A DNA stretch of 64,000 nucleotides from Deltaproteobacteria bacterium (GCA_021780695.1 JAJXYD010000025.1:186001-250000); one strand, 5' to 3'. Counted from the first letter of the stretch, positions 43,928 through 54,104 are shown. Made by a program: numbers and translations. Notes: generated by a model from the letters alone, not told the origin.

Positions 43928-44728
43928 TTAGACCTCCTTTAGATACATGCGTATGGATTCAAAAGAACCCTCGGGGGCCGCGATGAGATGTTCCTCGATG
44001 CGCTGGCCGCTAAGATAATCGCTCAAATGGAAGTGGCTGCCGTCAAGCCGGTGAATCTTTCCGCCCGCGGCCTCCAAAATGATCTGCGCGGCGGCAAGGT
44101 CGCGATAGGAAACGTTGGCCAAAAGCGCGCCTTCCGCCCGTCCCGTGGCCACATAAAGGACATGGGCCGCTGTCGACCCCAGGTTTCTGATCTTGCCTGG
44201 GAAAGTGGAATGGTAGTGGTTATGGAAGCGCGAATAGGTCAGCAGCACGCTTTCGTTGCTGATTTCACCGGTGTCTGGAATTCTGATTTCCCGCTCGCCC
44301 CAAAAGGCCTGGTGCCCCACGGAAGCATAAAAAAGCTCTCCCGTTACGGGCATGAAAGTAACCCCGAAGACCGGCCAAAAGTTTTCAAGCAGAGCCAGGG
44401 AAATTCCCCAGATCGGAATTCCGGCCTGGAAGTTGGCCACTCCATCTAAAGGATCATATATCCAGAGATGTCTTTTCTCTCCGTGAACGTAGTCTTCTTC
44501 GGGAAGCCGGTCGCCAAAGATCGCGTGCCCCGGGAAAACCGAACTGAGCCTTTCTTTAAAAAAATCGGTCAATTCGAGCTCGGCCGAAGTAACGAGCCTT
44601 TCATCGAATTTAACTGCCGCATCGCCTTTGCCATACATGCCAAGGGCTTTGTCGCCGGCGCCCGAAACCACATCCCTGGCAAAAGCAAGCAACTGCTCGA
44701 CAGCCGGGTCCTTATCTTGTATCCTCAT
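43928..44728 (-). CDS. Inositol monophosphatase family protein
   Basis: 266 residues; ATG with AGGAGG at 5 nt. The metal-binding core HLWIYDPLDGVANFQAG matches WIIDPLDGTxNF, and NVSYRDLAAAQIILEAAGG holds the third Asp. The usual GEE motif upstream is replaced by IFGDRLPEED, so the first metal site is atypical. Family members hydrolyse inositol phosphates, FBP, NADP-type phosphates or 3'-phosphoadenosine phosphate; substrate cannot be told. It stands alone, divergent from the next gene. Confidence 0.83.
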   Translation of the reverse strand: MRIQDKDPAVEQLLAFARDVVSGAGDKALGMYGKGDAAVKFDERLVTSAELELTDFFKERLSSVFPGHAIFGDRLPEEDYVHGEKRHLWIYDPLDGVANFQAGIPIWGISLALLENFWPVFGVTFMPVTGELFYASVGHQAFWGEREIRIPDTGEISNESVLLTYSRFHNHYHSTFPGKIRNLGSTAAHVLYVATGRAEGALLANVSYRDLAAAQIILEAAGGKIHRLDGSHFHLSDYLSGQRIEEHLIAAPEGSFESIRMYLKEV

Positions 44729-44866
44729 CTGCGCCTCCTGGAATTCATTGAGCCACGCCTTCGCGGTGGATAAAAAACAAGTCTTGACTCGTTAGCCTGA
44801 TCCTTATCAGAATAGCAGAAGTTTTGCTATTTCTTTAGTATACATTTTCGCAGGAGGAAAAATCCT

Positions 44867-45664
44867 TTGGATTCCCCGGTGATCACCCTTTTAAGCGATT
44901 TCGGGCTCCAGGACGAATATGTGGGCGCAATGAAAGGCGTAATCCTCCAGATTTGCCCTGCGGCGCGGTTGGTAGATATCTCCCACCTCATCGCCCCCCA
45001 GCAGGTGCGATCGGCTGCTTTCCTTCTCTACGCCGCCCACGGATATTTCCCTGCCGGAACAATCCACCTTGCGGTCGTCGACCCCGGAGTGGGAACCGAT
45101 CGAAGGGCGGTGGTCGTAAAGGCCGGGGGGTGTTTTTTCGTAGGACCCGATAACGGCCTTTTTTCGCTTATTTTAAAGGGCAAAACCCACTGGGAGGCAA
45201 GAAGTCTGGAAAATGAGCACTTGCGGCCAAACCCGGTGAGCAGCACCTTCCATGGGCGGGATATCTTCGCGCCCGCAGCCGCCCACCTGGCCGCCGGGGT
45301 TGCCTTTGAGAAGTTTGGGGCCCTTTGCGGCCTTACTCCCACCCCCTGGGGCGAACCCGCCTTTGCAAAGGAGAGCGTGGAAGGCGAGGTCATTCACATC
45401 GACCGCTTTGGGAACGCGATTACCAATGTAGAGATCGCTCTTTTGGAAAAATGGGCTCCCGCACACTGCTGGACGGCCCGCACCCGGGGGGTATCGGTTG
45501 TGCTCGCAAAAACCTACGCTAGGGTCACCCCCGGAGAACCTCTCGCCCTGGCCGGAAGCAGCGGTTTTATCGAAATAGCCGTAAACCGGGGAAACGCAGC
45601 CGCAAAACTCGGACTTCGTCCAGGTTTGCCGGTCAAATTCCGCCTTTTAAACCCGTCAGGATGA
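44867..45664 (+). CDS. S-adenosyl-L-methionine hydroxide adenosyltransferase (DUF62)
   Basis: 265 residues from a TTG with GGAGG at about 10 nt. ITLLSDFGLQDEYVGAMKG is the N-terminal signature, VVDPGVGTDRRAVVV contributes the Asp and Arg and STFHGRDIFAPAAAHLA the His of the conserved D-R-H triad that activates water, and a C-terminal beta domain ends in FIEIAVNRGNAAAKLGL. It converts SAM to adenosine and methionine. Related fluorinases and chlorinases lack this triad. Monocistronic in appearance. The 247 bp that follow (45665-45911) form the gap leader. Confidence 0.9.
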   Translation: MDSPVITLLSDFGLQDEYVGAMKGVILQICPAARLVDISHLIAPQQVRSAAFLLYAAHGYFPAGTIHLAVVDPGVGTDRRAVVVKAGGCFFVGPDNGLFSLILKGKTHWEARSLENEHLRPNPVSSTFHGRDIFAPAAAHLAAGVAFEKFGALCGLTPTPWGEPAFAKESVEGEVIHIDRFGNAITNVEIALLEKWAPAHCWTARTRGVSVVLAKTYARVTPGEPLALAGSSGFIEIAVNRGNAAAKLGLRPGLPVKFRLLNPSG

Positions 45665-45911
45665 CATTACAGAGCATATCTTTACTTTTCTTCAATTAGT
45701 CTTATATTTCGAAACAATTTTCCGTTCAGTGCTAAAACCTTAAAGGAAGAAAGAATTTATTTGATCTAGTTGGACACTTCAGTGCATGATAGGGTTTCCA
45801 GTCCGCAATGCGAGTATATTTCCCCTGGAATACTGTTAAGTTATATTTAGATAGGCTTATTATCGGGTTTTGTTATTGACAGTTACACTGGACAATCAAA
45901 GGAGTAATAAC

Positions 45912-46922
45912 ATGACCACTCGAATAGCCCTCAACGGATTCGGACGAATCGGACGAACGATTTTTAAAATCATCAAAGATAGAAAACTTCCCCTGGAAGT
46001 TATTGCCTTAAATGACCTGGCAAGCCCGTCCGAACTGGCTTACCTTTTAAAATACGACTCGGTCCACGGCGTCTGGCCCACCGAGGTCGAGGGAACCGAC
46101 GATGAATTGATCGTGGAGGGTAAACCCATCAAATGCCTAAAGATTGGCGACCCGGCCCAAATGCCGTGGCGAGAGCTAAAGATTGACGTTGTTTTGGAAG
46201 GAACGGGCCGATTCACCAACCGGGACGACGCTAAAAAGCACCTCGACGCGGGGGCTAAAAAAGTCATCATAACGGCCCCCGGAAAAGGCATGGACGCAAC
46301 ATTCGTCATCGGAGTAAACGAGGAGTCCTACGACCCGCGAACCCACAACATCGTCTCCAATGCCTCCTGCACCACCAACTGCCTTGCCCCGGTCGCTTCC
46401 CTTCTCCACGACAAGTTCATAATCGAGCACGGTCTTATGACCACCATCCATGCCTACACCATGGACCAAAGGCTACACGATTCGATGCACAAGGACCGCA
46501 GAAGGTCCAGGGCGGCCGCGCTGTCCATGATACCAACGACCACCGGGGCGGCGCGAGCGGTAGCCGAGGTCATCCCGGATCTCAAGGGCAAGCTGGACGG
46601 TCTGGCCATCCGCGTTCCAACGCCCAACGTCTCGCTTGTCGACCTTGTTTGCCGGCTGAGTCGCGACGTCACCAGGGAGGAAGTAAACCAGGTAATGGAG
46701 GAAGCGGCCAACGGACCTCTTAAAGGGATCCTCCGGTATGTGAACGAGGAACTGGTATCTGTGGATTTCAACCACACCTACTATTCGTCCAACTTCGATT
46801 CCAAGCTCACGACAGTTATGGCGGGCCGCATGGTAAAAGTATTCAGCTGGTATGATAACGAGTATGGATATTCGAGCAGGGCGGCCGACCTGGCGGTAAT
46901 GATGGGCCAGTCGCTGGAATAA
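45912..46922 (+). CDS. gap: Glyceraldehyde-3-phosphate dehydrogenase
   Basis: 336 residues from the ATG with GGAG 7 nt upstream. NAD-binding ALNGFGRIGRTIFK, the active-site cysteine in NASCTTNCLAPVAS, and the substrate loop MIPTTTGAARAVAEV are present; the loop before it reads DSMHKDRRRSRAAAL. The third residue of the NDL segment after beta-2 (ALNDLASP) keeps the Asp that favours NAD. First gene of gap-pgk-tpiA-secG. Confidence 0.95.
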   Translation: MTTRIALNGFGRIGRTIFKIIKDRKLPLEVIALNDLASPSELAYLLKYDSVHGVWPTEVEGTDDELIVEGKPIKCLKIGDPAQMPWRELKIDVVLEGTGRFTNRDDAKKHLDAGAKKVIITAPGKGMDATFVIGVNEESYDPRTHNIVSNASCTTNCLAPVASLLHDKFIIEHGLMTTIHAYTMDQRLHDSMHKDRRRSRAAALSMIPTTTGAARAVAEVIPDLKGKLDGLAIRVPTPNVSLVDLVCRLSRDVTREEVNQVMEEAANGPLKGILRYVNEELVSVDFNHTYYSSNFDSKLTTVMAGRMVKVFSWYDNEYGYSSRAADLAVMMGQSLE

Positions 46923-46941
46923 ATCCTTGATAAGGAGTTGA

Positions 46942-48126
46942 GTGGTGAAAAGCCTTGATAACCTCGCTCTCAAGGGCAAGCGCGTGTTCATGAGAGTCGA
47001 TTTCAATGTGCCTTTGGATAAGGAGCAACACGTAAAGGACGATTTACGCATTCGCGCGGTGCTGCCCAGCATACGCAAAGTTGTGGACTCGGGCGCCAGG
47101 CTCATTCTCGCTTCGCACCTCGGAAGGCCCAAGGGCAAGGTTTTACCCGAGTACTCGCTTGCTCCCGCGGCCCAGCGCCTGTCCCAACTTCTGGGCAAAC
47201 CGGTGGTTCTTGCCCCCGATTGCGTTGGCCCGGAGGTTGAAAAGATGGTTGCCCAACTCAAGGAAGCAGAAGTGCTCCTGCTCGAGAACTTGCGTTTCCA
47301 TCCCGAGGAAGAAAAAAACGACCCCGAGTTTTCAAGACTGCTGGCCGGATTGGCCGATATCTACGTCAACGAGGCTTTCGCGGCTTCTCACCGCGCCCAC
47401 GCTTCCGTTGAAGGAATATGCCGATTTGCCCCCGTCTGCGCGGCGGGCTATCAACTCGAAAAGGAAATCTCTTATTTCCAGAAGGCGATGGAAAACCCCA
47501 GGAGGCCGCTGGCCATAATTGTTGGCGGAGCAAAGGTTTCAACCAAGCTGGGGCTGCTTGAAAACCTCATCGCCAAAACCGATTACCTGCTGATCGGGGG
47601 AGCGATGGCCAACACGTTTTTCAAGGCCCGGGGCCTTGAGACGGGCAAATCCCTTATTGAAGAGGATTTCGTCGAAAAGGCCTCTGCCTTGCTTAAAGCC
47701 GCAAACAAAAGAGGGGTAAAGATTTTTCTGCCGGTCGATGTTGTGGTGGCAACCGAGGAGGCGGACGGCGGACAGGCCAGAGAGGTTCCGGTCGAAGGCG
47801 TGGCTAAGGACATGAAGATTTTTGACATTGGCCAAAAGTCGGTGGAGCTTTTCGAAGCGGCCTTAAAGAGTTGCGGCACCATCATCTGGAACGGCCCCAT
47901 GGGTGTTTTCGAATCTCCCCCTTTTAACAAGGGCACCTTTGCCATTGCCCAATTTATGGGAACCCTTGGTGCCCTTACGATAGTGGGCGGGGGCGACTCG
48001 GCGGCAGCGCTAAGACAGGCCAGGGCCGAAGACAAGGTAAGCTACATTTCGACGGGGGGAGGCGCCTTTTTGGAGATGCTCGAGGGGAAAAAGCTCCCCG
48101 GGGTTGCAGCCCTGGAAAGATGCTAA
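46942..48126 (+). CDS. pgk: Phosphoglycerate kinase
   Basis: 394 residues; GTG start (a second GTG follows directly) with AAGGAG about 6 nt upstream, 19 bp after gap. Motifs: RVDFNVPLD, ASHLGRPKGK, LLENLRFHPEEEKND, the hinge WNGPMGVFE and the nucleotide site VGGGDSAAAL. Makes 3-phosphoglycerate and ATP. Its product feeds gpmI at 19.5 kb. Confidence 0.96.
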   Translation: MVKSLDNLALKGKRVFMRVDFNVPLDKEQHVKDDLRIRAVLPSIRKVVDSGARLILASHLGRPKGKVLPEYSLAPAAQRLSQLLGKPVVLAPDCVGPEVEKMVAQLKEAEVLLLENLRFHPEEEKNDPEFSRLLAGLADIYVNEAFAASHRAHASVEGICRFAPVCAAGYQLEKEISYFQKAMENPRRPLAIIVGGAKVSTKLGLLENLIAKTDYLLIGGAMANTFFKARGLETGKSLIEEDFVEKASALLKAANKRGVKIFLPVDVVVATEEADGGQAREVPVEGVAKDMKIFDIGQKSVELFEAALKSCGTIIWNGPMGVFESPPFNKGTFAIAQFMGTLGALTIVGGGDSAAALRQARAEDKVSYISTGGGAFLEMLEGKKLPGVAALERC

Positions 48127-48158
48127 GCCAGGCCAGGAAATTTTTGGAAGGAGAAAAA

Positions 48159-48923
48159 ATGAACCCCGATAGGAAACCCCTCATCGCGGCCAACTGGAAA
48201 ATGCACAAGACCCCCGTGGAAGCCATTGCCTTCATGGAAAGGCTCCAGAAGGAAACGGGGCCGTTAGACGACCGCGAAGTGCTCGTTGCGCCGCCTTTCA
48301 CGGCAATACAGGCGCTGGGGAACATTTTAAGGCAAAAGGGCTACAGCCTGGGAGCTCAGAATTGCCACTGGGAGGAAAAGGGCGCCTATACCGGCGAGAT
48401 TTCAACTCCGATGCTAAAGGACCTCGGGTGCTCCTACGTAATTGTGGGTCATTCGGAGCGCCGTCAACTCTTCGGGGAAACCGACCAAACCGTGAGGCTC
48501 AAAACGGCCGCGGTAATAAAGGCCGGGATGACTCCCGTCGTGTGCCTGGGAGAGGTGCTCGAGGAGCGCGAACAGGGTAGGACTTTTGAGGTTATCGACA
48601 AACAGCTGAAGGGAGCGCTCCAAGGCTTTAGCGCAGAGCAGATGTCCGGGGTGGTGATAGCCTATGAGCCTGTTTGGGCTATCGGAACGGGCAGAACCGC
48701 GACTCCCGAACAGGCCCAGGAAGTGCACGCACACATTCGGGGCACAATTTCATCGTTTTTTAGCACGGCCATTGAAAAAACCGTAAGGATATTATATGGT
48801 GGATCGGTTAAGCCGTCTAATGTGGACGCACTAATGGCACAACCGGATATCGACGGAGCTCTTGTTGGAGGCGCAAGCCTGGAGGTCGGTTCCTTTGCAA
48901 GCCTCATTCACTTCAACGTCTAG
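48159..48923 (+). CDS. tpiA: Triosephosphate isomerase
   Basis: 254 residues from the ATG with AAGGAG at 5 nt, 32 bp after pgk; a 13-codon upstream extension overlaps pgk and is rejected. AANWKMHKT (Lys), VIVGHSERRQ (His), AYEPVWAIGTG (catalytic Glu and flexible loop) and LYGGSVKPSN are all present. Confidence 0.96.
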   Translation: MNPDRKPLIAANWKMHKTPVEAIAFMERLQKETGPLDDREVLVAPPFTAIQALGNILRQKGYSLGAQNCHWEEKGAYTGEISTPMLKDLGCSYVIVGHSERRQLFGETDQTVRLKTAAVIKAGMTPVVCLGEVLEEREQGRTFEVIDKQLKGALQGFSAEQMSGVVIAYEPVWAIGTGRTATPEQAQEVHAHIRGTISSFFSTAIEKTVRILYGGSVKPSNVDALMAQPDIDGALVGGASLEVGSFASLIHFNV

Positions 48924-48941
48924 GCGAAAGAGAATTTTAAA

Positions 48942-49295
48942 TTGTTTACTACACTCGTAATAGTGGTTCACGTATTGGTCTGTATTTCGCTTGTCGTAAT
49001 CGTTTTGCTCCAATCGGGCAAAGGCGCCGAAATGGGGGCGGCGTTCGGCGGGGCGTCACAAACGCTTTTCGGCGGCTCAGGGGGCAGTTCCTTTATGAGT
49101 AAACTGACCACCGGAGCGGCGGTCGTGTTCATGATAACCTGCATTCTACTCTCCATTGCCACCAGGCATGGTGCGCGGGAGGGCAGTTCGCTGATGAACA
49201 ACGTCAAGGCCCCTGTGACACAGCAGCAGACAAAGGCTCCGGCCCAGCCACAGGTTCCCGCGGCCCACCCGGTAAGCCCTGCCCCGGCCAAATAA
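48942..49295 (+). CDS. secG: Preprotein translocase subunit SecG
   Basis: 117 residues from a TTG 18 bp after tpiA. Two membrane segments (VIVVHVLVCISLVVIVLLQ and TTGAAVVFMITCILLSIA) enclose the family motif QSGKGAEMGAAFGGASQTLFG. The C-terminus is Ala/Pro/Gln-rich. tpiA-secG is a conserved pair. Last gene of the glycolytic operon, followed by a terminator. Confidence 0.94.
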   Translation: MFTTLVIVVHVLVCISLVVIVLLQSGKGAEMGAAFGGASQTLFGGSGGSSFMSKLTTGAAVVFMITCILLSIATRHGAREGSSLMNNVKAPVTQQQTKAPAQPQVPAAHPVSPAPAK

Positions 49296-49317
49296 GAAAG
49301 TCCAAACGACATTTGCG

Positions 49318-49366
49318 TAAGGCCGGGCAGGCGCGAGCATGCCTTACCGGCCTTAAGATGGTTTTT
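49318..49366 (+). terminator. Terminator of the gap-pgk-tpiA-secG operon
   Basis: TAAGGCCGG and CCGGCCTTA form a 9-bp outer stem, with an inner AGGC/GCCT stem. A TTTTT run follows 6 bp later. Placed 23 bp after the secG stop. Confidence 0.65.
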
Positions 49367-49446
49367 AGACCTCCGTCCCGGTCAAACAACAGCGGTAGAG
49401 AACCCTTGAAAACCGTTCCATCGGTTTCGTCCTGAAGGGGGAAAAA

Positions 49447-49971
49447 ATGACAAATCGTCTTCTGGATATTATGTGTGCGACCCTTGAGATAAAGGGAAAA
49501 ATGAAATCTTTCTATTCCGATGCGGCCGGCAAATGCGGCGACCGGGTTGGAACGGAAACTTTCCAGATGCTAAGGGATATGGAGCAAAAGCATCTCGAAA
49601 GACTCGAGCAGGCCTACAGCGATCTCTCCAGGGGAGAAAGCGGCGTGGACGCATGCCGTTTCTACGATATTGACGTCCCGGAAAGGGCCGAGGTACTGCG
49701 CAAACTAAAGCAAAAGCGCGAGGCGATCCCCGAGGCGTGCCTTAGCGACATCGCGGCCATCGAAGGGGGCATGGAGCTTGAGAATAAGGGCATAGACATG
49801 TTTGTGGAAAGGCTCAAGGGAGCGGTCGAACCTGCCGAGCGAGAATTTCTAAACCACATGCTAGCCGAGGAAAGGTCCCACTACATTCTTCTAGCCGATT
49901 TGAAGTTCTATTATTTGGATACCGAACACTGGCTCATGGAAAAATCCAGAGCCGGCCTGGACGGCGCCTGA
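49447..49971 (+). CDS. Ferritin-like diiron protein (rubrerythrin-type, no rubredoxin domain)
   Basis: 174 residues; ATG with AAGGGG at 6 nt. It is an all-helical sequence with paired Glu/ExxH segments: EIKGKMKSFYSDAAGKC, DMEQKHLERLEQAY, IEGGMELENKGIDMFVERL and MLAEERSHYILLADL, the pattern of the rubrerythrin diiron bundle. The C-terminal rubredoxin-like domain is absent. Likely role in peroxide or oxygen defence, or iron handling, as in other anaerobes. Flanked by two terminators, so expressed on its own. Confidence 0.8.
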   Translation: MTNRLLDIMCATLEIKGKMKSFYSDAAGKCGDRVGTETFQMLRDMEQKHLERLEQAYSDLSRGESGVDACRFYDIDVPERAEVLRKLKQKREAIPEACLSDIAAIEGGMELENKGIDMFVERLKGAVEPAEREFLNHMLAEERSHYILLADLKFYYLDTEHWLMEKSRAGLDGA

Positions 49972-50026
49972 TTGATAGTTCTGCGGCAAAACACCTTTTT
50001 TTCATGGCCAAAGCGTAATCCCCTCT

Positions 50027-50051
50027 GCCGGGCCGACCGGCCCGGCTTTTT
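50027..50051 (+). terminator. Terminator before uvrB
   Basis: Perfect 8-bp arms GCCGGGCC and GGCCCGGC, loop GACC, then TTTTT. Confidence 0.8.
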
Positions 50052-50123
50052 ATATCTCTGGGTCCCAGTTATAATAGAAAATTAACCCAAAGACTTCCCC
50101 TGCGATGAAAACGGATCCTGGCG

Positions 50124-52121
50124 ATGAAACCTTTTCTGTTAAAAAGCCAGTTCGAGCCGATGGGCGACCAGCCCCAGGCTATTGAAAAACTGGCCTCCGG
50201 CATAACCCGGGGGGTCAAGGAACAGACCCTTCTAGGGGTCACCGGTTCGGGCAAGACCTTCACGATGGCCCAGGTAATAGCCAGGGTCCAGAGACCAAGC
50301 CTGGTGATAGCGCCAAACAAAACCCTGGCCGCCCAACTCTACGGAGAGTTCAAATCGTTTTTTCCGGAAAACTCCGTCGAGTATTTCGTATCCTATTACG
50401 ATTATTATCAGCCGGAAGCCTATATACCTCAAACCGACACCTATATAGCCAAAGACTCCTCGATAAACGAAACCATCGACAAGATGCGTCATTCCGCAAC
50501 CCGTTCGCTGCTCGAGCGCCGGGACGTCATAATAGTGGCGAGCGTGTCGTGCATATACGGTCTGGGTTCGCCCCAGGCCTACAGGGACATGCTGCTGCAG
50601 CTAAAAATCGGCCAGGACATTCCGCGCGAAGACGTGCTTCGAAAACTTGTCGACATTCAGTACGAAAGAAACGACTATGATTTTCATCGCGGCGTTTTTC
50701 GCGTAAGGGGTGACGTTATCGAAGTTTTCCCGGCCTACGAGGAAGACCGGGCTATTCGCATAGAGTTTTTCGGCGACGAGGTGGATTCGATAAAAGAAAT
50801 CGATCCCCTGACGGGCAGGACCTTCCGGCAGATGGAGCGAACCGATATTTATCCCGGAACCCATTACGTGACTTCCCAAAAGACCCTGGAGCGGGCGGTA
50901 AAATCCATAAAGACAGAGCTTAGCCAAAGGCTCGAACAGTTCTACCGGGAAGGAAAACTGATCGAGGCTCAGAGGGTGGAGGAGCGCACCCGTTTCGACC
51001 TCGAAATGCTTATGGAGCTGGGCTTTTGCCACGGAATCGAAAATTATTCGAGACATCTGGACGGCCGCCCCGAAGGCTCGCCCCCCTACACGCTGCTCGA
51101 CTATTTCCCGCCCGACTGGCTCCTGTTTATAGACGAAAGCCACATCACGGTACCCCAGATTCGAGGCATGTACAACGGCGACCGGGCGAGAAAGCAAACC
51201 CTGGTGAGCTACGGATTCCGCCTGCCCTCGGCCCTTGATAACAGGCCGCTTAACTTCGAAGAGTTCGAAAAACGCCGCAAGCAGGCAGTCTACGTTTCCG
51301 CCACCCCCGGGCCTTACGAACTGGCCCACAGCAAAGGCCACGTGGTCGAGCAGATCATCCGGCCAACTGGTCTTGTAGACCCGCCTATCGAAGTCCGCGG
51401 AGCAGACTTTCAGGTCGATAACCTCATCGGAGAAATACGAAAGCGCGTAAAGGAGGGCCACCGGGTCCTCGTTACGACCCTTACCAAGAGAATGGCCGAG
51501 GATCTTAGCGAATATCTCGCCGAACTCGACATCCGGGTCCGCTACATGCACTCGGACATCGACACGATAAACCGCATCGAAACGGTGAGGGATCTGCGGT
51601 TGGGGCACTTCGATGTGCTCATCGGGATAAACCTGCTGCGCGAAGGTCTCGATATTCCGGAAGTCTCGCTCGTAGCGGTTTTAGACGCCGATAATGAAGG
51701 GTTTTTGAGATCTGAGCGCTCCCTTATTCAAACCGCGGGCCGGGCGGCCCGAAACGTCATGGGAACGGTAATCCTTTATGCCAATAAAATTACCGACTCG
51801 ATGCACCGAGCCATTCAGGAAACCGACAGACGGCGCGAAAAGCAGCTTGAATACAATAGTGCCAACAATATCGTGCCGAAATCGGTCGAAAAGGATATCT
51901 CGGATATCCTTGCCGAATACCGGATGAAACCGCGCGATTCCGAATTTATCTTCGAAGCCCGGGCCGAGTTTGATTCAGACTCCCTCGTCTCACCCGACCA
52001 ACAGATCGAGGCACTGGAAAAGGAAATGAAGGAAGCCGCCGGCGGCCTCGAGTTCGAAAAAGCCGCCGCCCTGCGCGATACGATCAAACGACTGCGTGAA
52101 AAACAGTTGATGCTCCAGTAG
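50124..52121 (+). CDS. uvrB: Excinuclease ABC subunit B
   Basis: 665 residues. Helicase motif [15 protein letters not shown], the beta-hairpin region [18 protein letters not shown], motif [13 protein letters not shown], motif [29 protein letters not shown], and a C-terminal UvrC-binding UVR domain ([20 protein letters not shown]). Length matches the family (about 670). ATP-dependent damage-verification subunit of nucleotide excision repair; uvrA and uvrC are not nearby. 52122-52341 holds a short GC-rich hairpin but no gene. Confidence 0.97.
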   Translation: MKPFLLKSQFEPMGDQPQAIEKLASGITRGVKEQTLLGVTGSGKTFTMAQVIARVQRPSLVIAPNKTLAAQLYGEFKSFFPENSVEYFVSYYDYYQPEAYIPQTDTYIAKDSSINETIDKMRHSATRSLLERRDVIIVASVSCIYGLGSPQAYRDMLLQLKIGQDIPREDVLRKLVDIQYERNDYDFHRGVFRVRGDVIEVFPAYEEDRAIRIEFFGDEVDSIKEIDPLTGRTFRQMERTDIYPGTHYVTSQKTLERAVKSIKTELSQRLEQFYREGKLIEAQRVEERTRFDLEMLMELGFCHGIENYSRHLDGRPEGSPPYTLLDYFPPDWLLFIDESHITVPQIRGMYNGDRARKQTLVSYGFRLPSALDNRPLNFEEFEKRRKQAVYVSATPGPYELAHSKGHVVEQIIRPTGLVDPPIEVRGADFQVDNLIGEIRKRVKEGHRVLVTTLTKRMAEDLSEYLAELDIRVRYMHSDIDTINRIETVRDLRLGHFDVLIGINLLREGLDIPEVSLVAVLDADNEGFLRSERSLIQTAGRAARNVMGTVILYANKITDSMHRAIQETDRRREKQLEYNSANNIVPKSVEKDISDILAEYRMKPRDSEFIFEARAEFDSDSLVSPDQQIEALEKEMKEAAGGLEFEKAAALRDTIKRLREKQLMLQ

Positions 52122-52341
52122 CGTTTGAAATAACCTCCAGGGGAGGCATAGTGTAAACCGTAACGCCGCAAAAATATCCACGAAATCATGCAAGGCTCAT
52201 TGGCTCTAACTTTACGCAAGGGGGAGAGTAAGATGGGTTTTGAGATGATCAGCGAAGACGAAGGTTTTGCCCACCGGACTTTCTGTCCGCACCCTTATAA
52301 AACCTCGCGGGTTTAACCCGGGTTTTTAACGTCTTCGCCCA

Positions 52342-53487
52342 TTATCTTTGCGCTGCGTTGGACGCGGAACCCTTTTCGCTCCCCAGATCTTCTTCGGCAT
52401 ATCTTAGGGCGGCCTCCAGCAGTTCGGCCCGGGGATAGTCGTTTTTGTCTATCAATGCGGCCAGGATGGGATATTTGTTTCCGTTAAAAGGCATTGCCAC
52501 CGCATAATGGTCCGCATTGGGATAGCCAAGAAGGACCGAACCCGGGATTATCGCGTCGGAGCATATCACCATGCCGTCGTTCAAAGGATCGGTTCGGGCA
52601 AGGATATCGTAGAAGGGCCGCAGAATCCGCGAGGTATTCTCGCGGGTAGTGAAGGCCGCAAGGGAATAATAGCGGATAGCCTCGGGCAAGGGGTGTTTGG
52701 AGAGCCAGGAAATCCTCACGCTCCGACGAAGGCTGCCCACGGCCTCGGCCTGCGTACCCGGTCCGCAGGAACAAAGCGGGAATTGGTCGAGAAGTTTTTG
52801 GAAAAAATCGGGGAAAGCATCGGCCAGGGGAGAGCCGTCTATAGCGCCTGAAAAGCTTATCACGGCGGCCGTGCGCCGCGCCAGCTCGGGGTATTTCGCC
52901 AGGGCTTCAAGGGTGTCCACCGAGCCTTTTGAATGGGTTACAAAAATTATCTTCTTTCCCCCGGCCATTTTCATAGCTTCATTTCGAATGAGGGTAGCGT
53001 TATGGCCGCTGCTTCGCCTGCCCTTGGTCTGGAGATAGTCGACGGTGTAGCCGATGTTGTCCAATCTTTTTCTCGCATCGCCAAATACCGTGGAAATCTG
53101 CGAGACACATTCGGCAAGAAGGCCTGGAACAATAACTATGCGATAATCCGCATTGGGCCTGGCAAGGGAAACGGGTTTTCCCGTACCGGACGACTCGCCT
53201 GAGAGTCTCCAAAGCGTTGCGGCATCATCGAAGGGTTTTCCCGTGCCGGATTTGGGTGAGCGAGCGGCGAGAACGGCCCTAAAAATTTCACGGAACCTTG
53301 CGCGCCCGTCAACGATTCCCGCCCGATTTACCGGGGCCAAAATGGAGGGCGCCGCATCTTTGGCCGAGAAAGCGCCGCCTCGGGGCGAGCAGGAAACTGC
53401 CAGAAGGGCAATAGCCAAAGGTGCAATTATGGGAATAGGATTAAATCGAATCCAAGAGGCCGCGGTTCTCATTTTGTATATATGCAT
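52342..53487 (-). CDS. Putative lipoprotein with alpha/beta-hydrolase-like domain
   Basis: 381 residues from the ATG with AAGG at 6 nt; start codons at 53493 and later are alternatives. The N-terminus has a signal with lipobox LLAVSCS. The core contains YRIVIVPGLLAECVS, a possible N-terminal hydrolase strand and oxyanion region, and IIFVTHSKGSVDTLEALAKYP, a Ser nucleophile in HSKGS like that of lipases. Possible Asp and His partners lie later (PLNDGMV and NADHYAV). The substrate is unknown. It is convergent with uvrB. Confidence 0.65.
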   Translation of the reverse strand: MHIYKMRTAASWIRFNPIPIIAPLAIALLAVSCSPRGGAFSAKDAAPSILAPVNRAGIVDGRARFREIFRAVLAARSPKSGTGKPFDDAATLWRLSGESSGTGKPVSLARPNADYRIVIVPGLLAECVSQISTVFGDARKRLDNIGYTVDYLQTKGRRSSGHNATLIRNEAMKMAGGKKIIFVTHSKGSVDTLEALAKYPELARRTAAVISFSGAIDGSPLADAFPDFFQKLLDQFPLCSCGPGTQAEAVGSLRRSVRISWLSKHPLPEAIRYYSLAAFTTRENTSRILRPFYDILARTDPLNDGMVICSDAIIPGSVLLGYPNADHYAVAMPFNGNKYPILAALIDKNDYPRAELLEAALRYAEEDLGSEKGSASNAAQR

Positions 53488-53493
53488 CTTCAT

Positions 53494-53856
53494 CCTTAAA
53501 GGCCGTTATTGTGGCAAATAGCGGCTTGTCAAAGGTACAAGCCGAAATGGTTGCATCAGGCAAGGTCCTGTCCTGTTCACCGCGACCGAAAACGAACAGA
53601 TTATGGCATCGCTAAAGTGGCTTTGCAATACGATAGGCAGATAGGGAAAATTTTCGCTAATTCTTTGGAAAGGCTTCAGAAATTTCTAGCATATTTTTTG
53701 CTTATTTAGCAGGTTCCTGGGGGAAAAATTAAAATTGTTTGACGCAAACCCACTTTGAGCATTGTGTTCTAAACAATTTGGCCCATGTGAGCTGACAAAA
53801 CATGTCAAAATTCCACCTCTAATTCGCGGATGGAGATCGGGGGCAAAAGGGATCTC
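53494..53856. other. Intergenic region upstream of element copy B
   Basis: No coding frame of quality. It contains an 8-bp inverted repeat CGGCTTGT / ACAAGCCG at 53522-53544 and a TGACA-AAACA-TGTCA dyad near 53793-53809, plus an AT-rich stretch. Promoters for the lipoprotein (minus strand) are presumably here. Confidence 0.4.
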
Positions 53857-54050
53857 GATGTTGTTGATTTAGGCTAACGCGAAGGCTCGAAAAAAGAGAT
53901 CAAAGAAACACAATAAAAAACGTGTCCGGATTGACCTGAGCGATCCAGGTTTGAATCAAACATCGAAGACCAGTGCGAAATCGCACTTTTCCCGGGTTCA
54001 ATTTTCGCGGCTTCGCGTAGGACAAACAGAGCTCTAAATCAACAGTATTG
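53857..54050 (+). mobile_element. MITE-like element, copy B
   Basis: 194 bp, closely similar to the minus strand of 9934-10117. The ends are inverted: GATGTTGTTGATTTAG on the left and, reversed, AATACTGTTGATTTAG on the right, sharing TGTTGATTTAG. Inner arms ACGCGAAGG and CTTCGCGT are also inverted. The flanks are AAAAGGGATCTC (53845-53856) and AGGAGGGATCTC (54051-54062), 10 of 12 identical, as expected of a target duplication. No coding frame. It lies just before a large sensor kinase gene and could affect its expression. Confidence 0.6.
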
Positions 54051-54104
54051 AGGAGGGATCTCCCCCCTGGTACGATCGGTTTTAAAGTTTACGAGGAAAT
54101 GACC

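Noticed and set aside
45665..45911. Riboswitch or promoter in the gap leader
   Set aside because: I could find a TTGACA but no matching -10 at proper distance, and no structure of a known riboswitch class.
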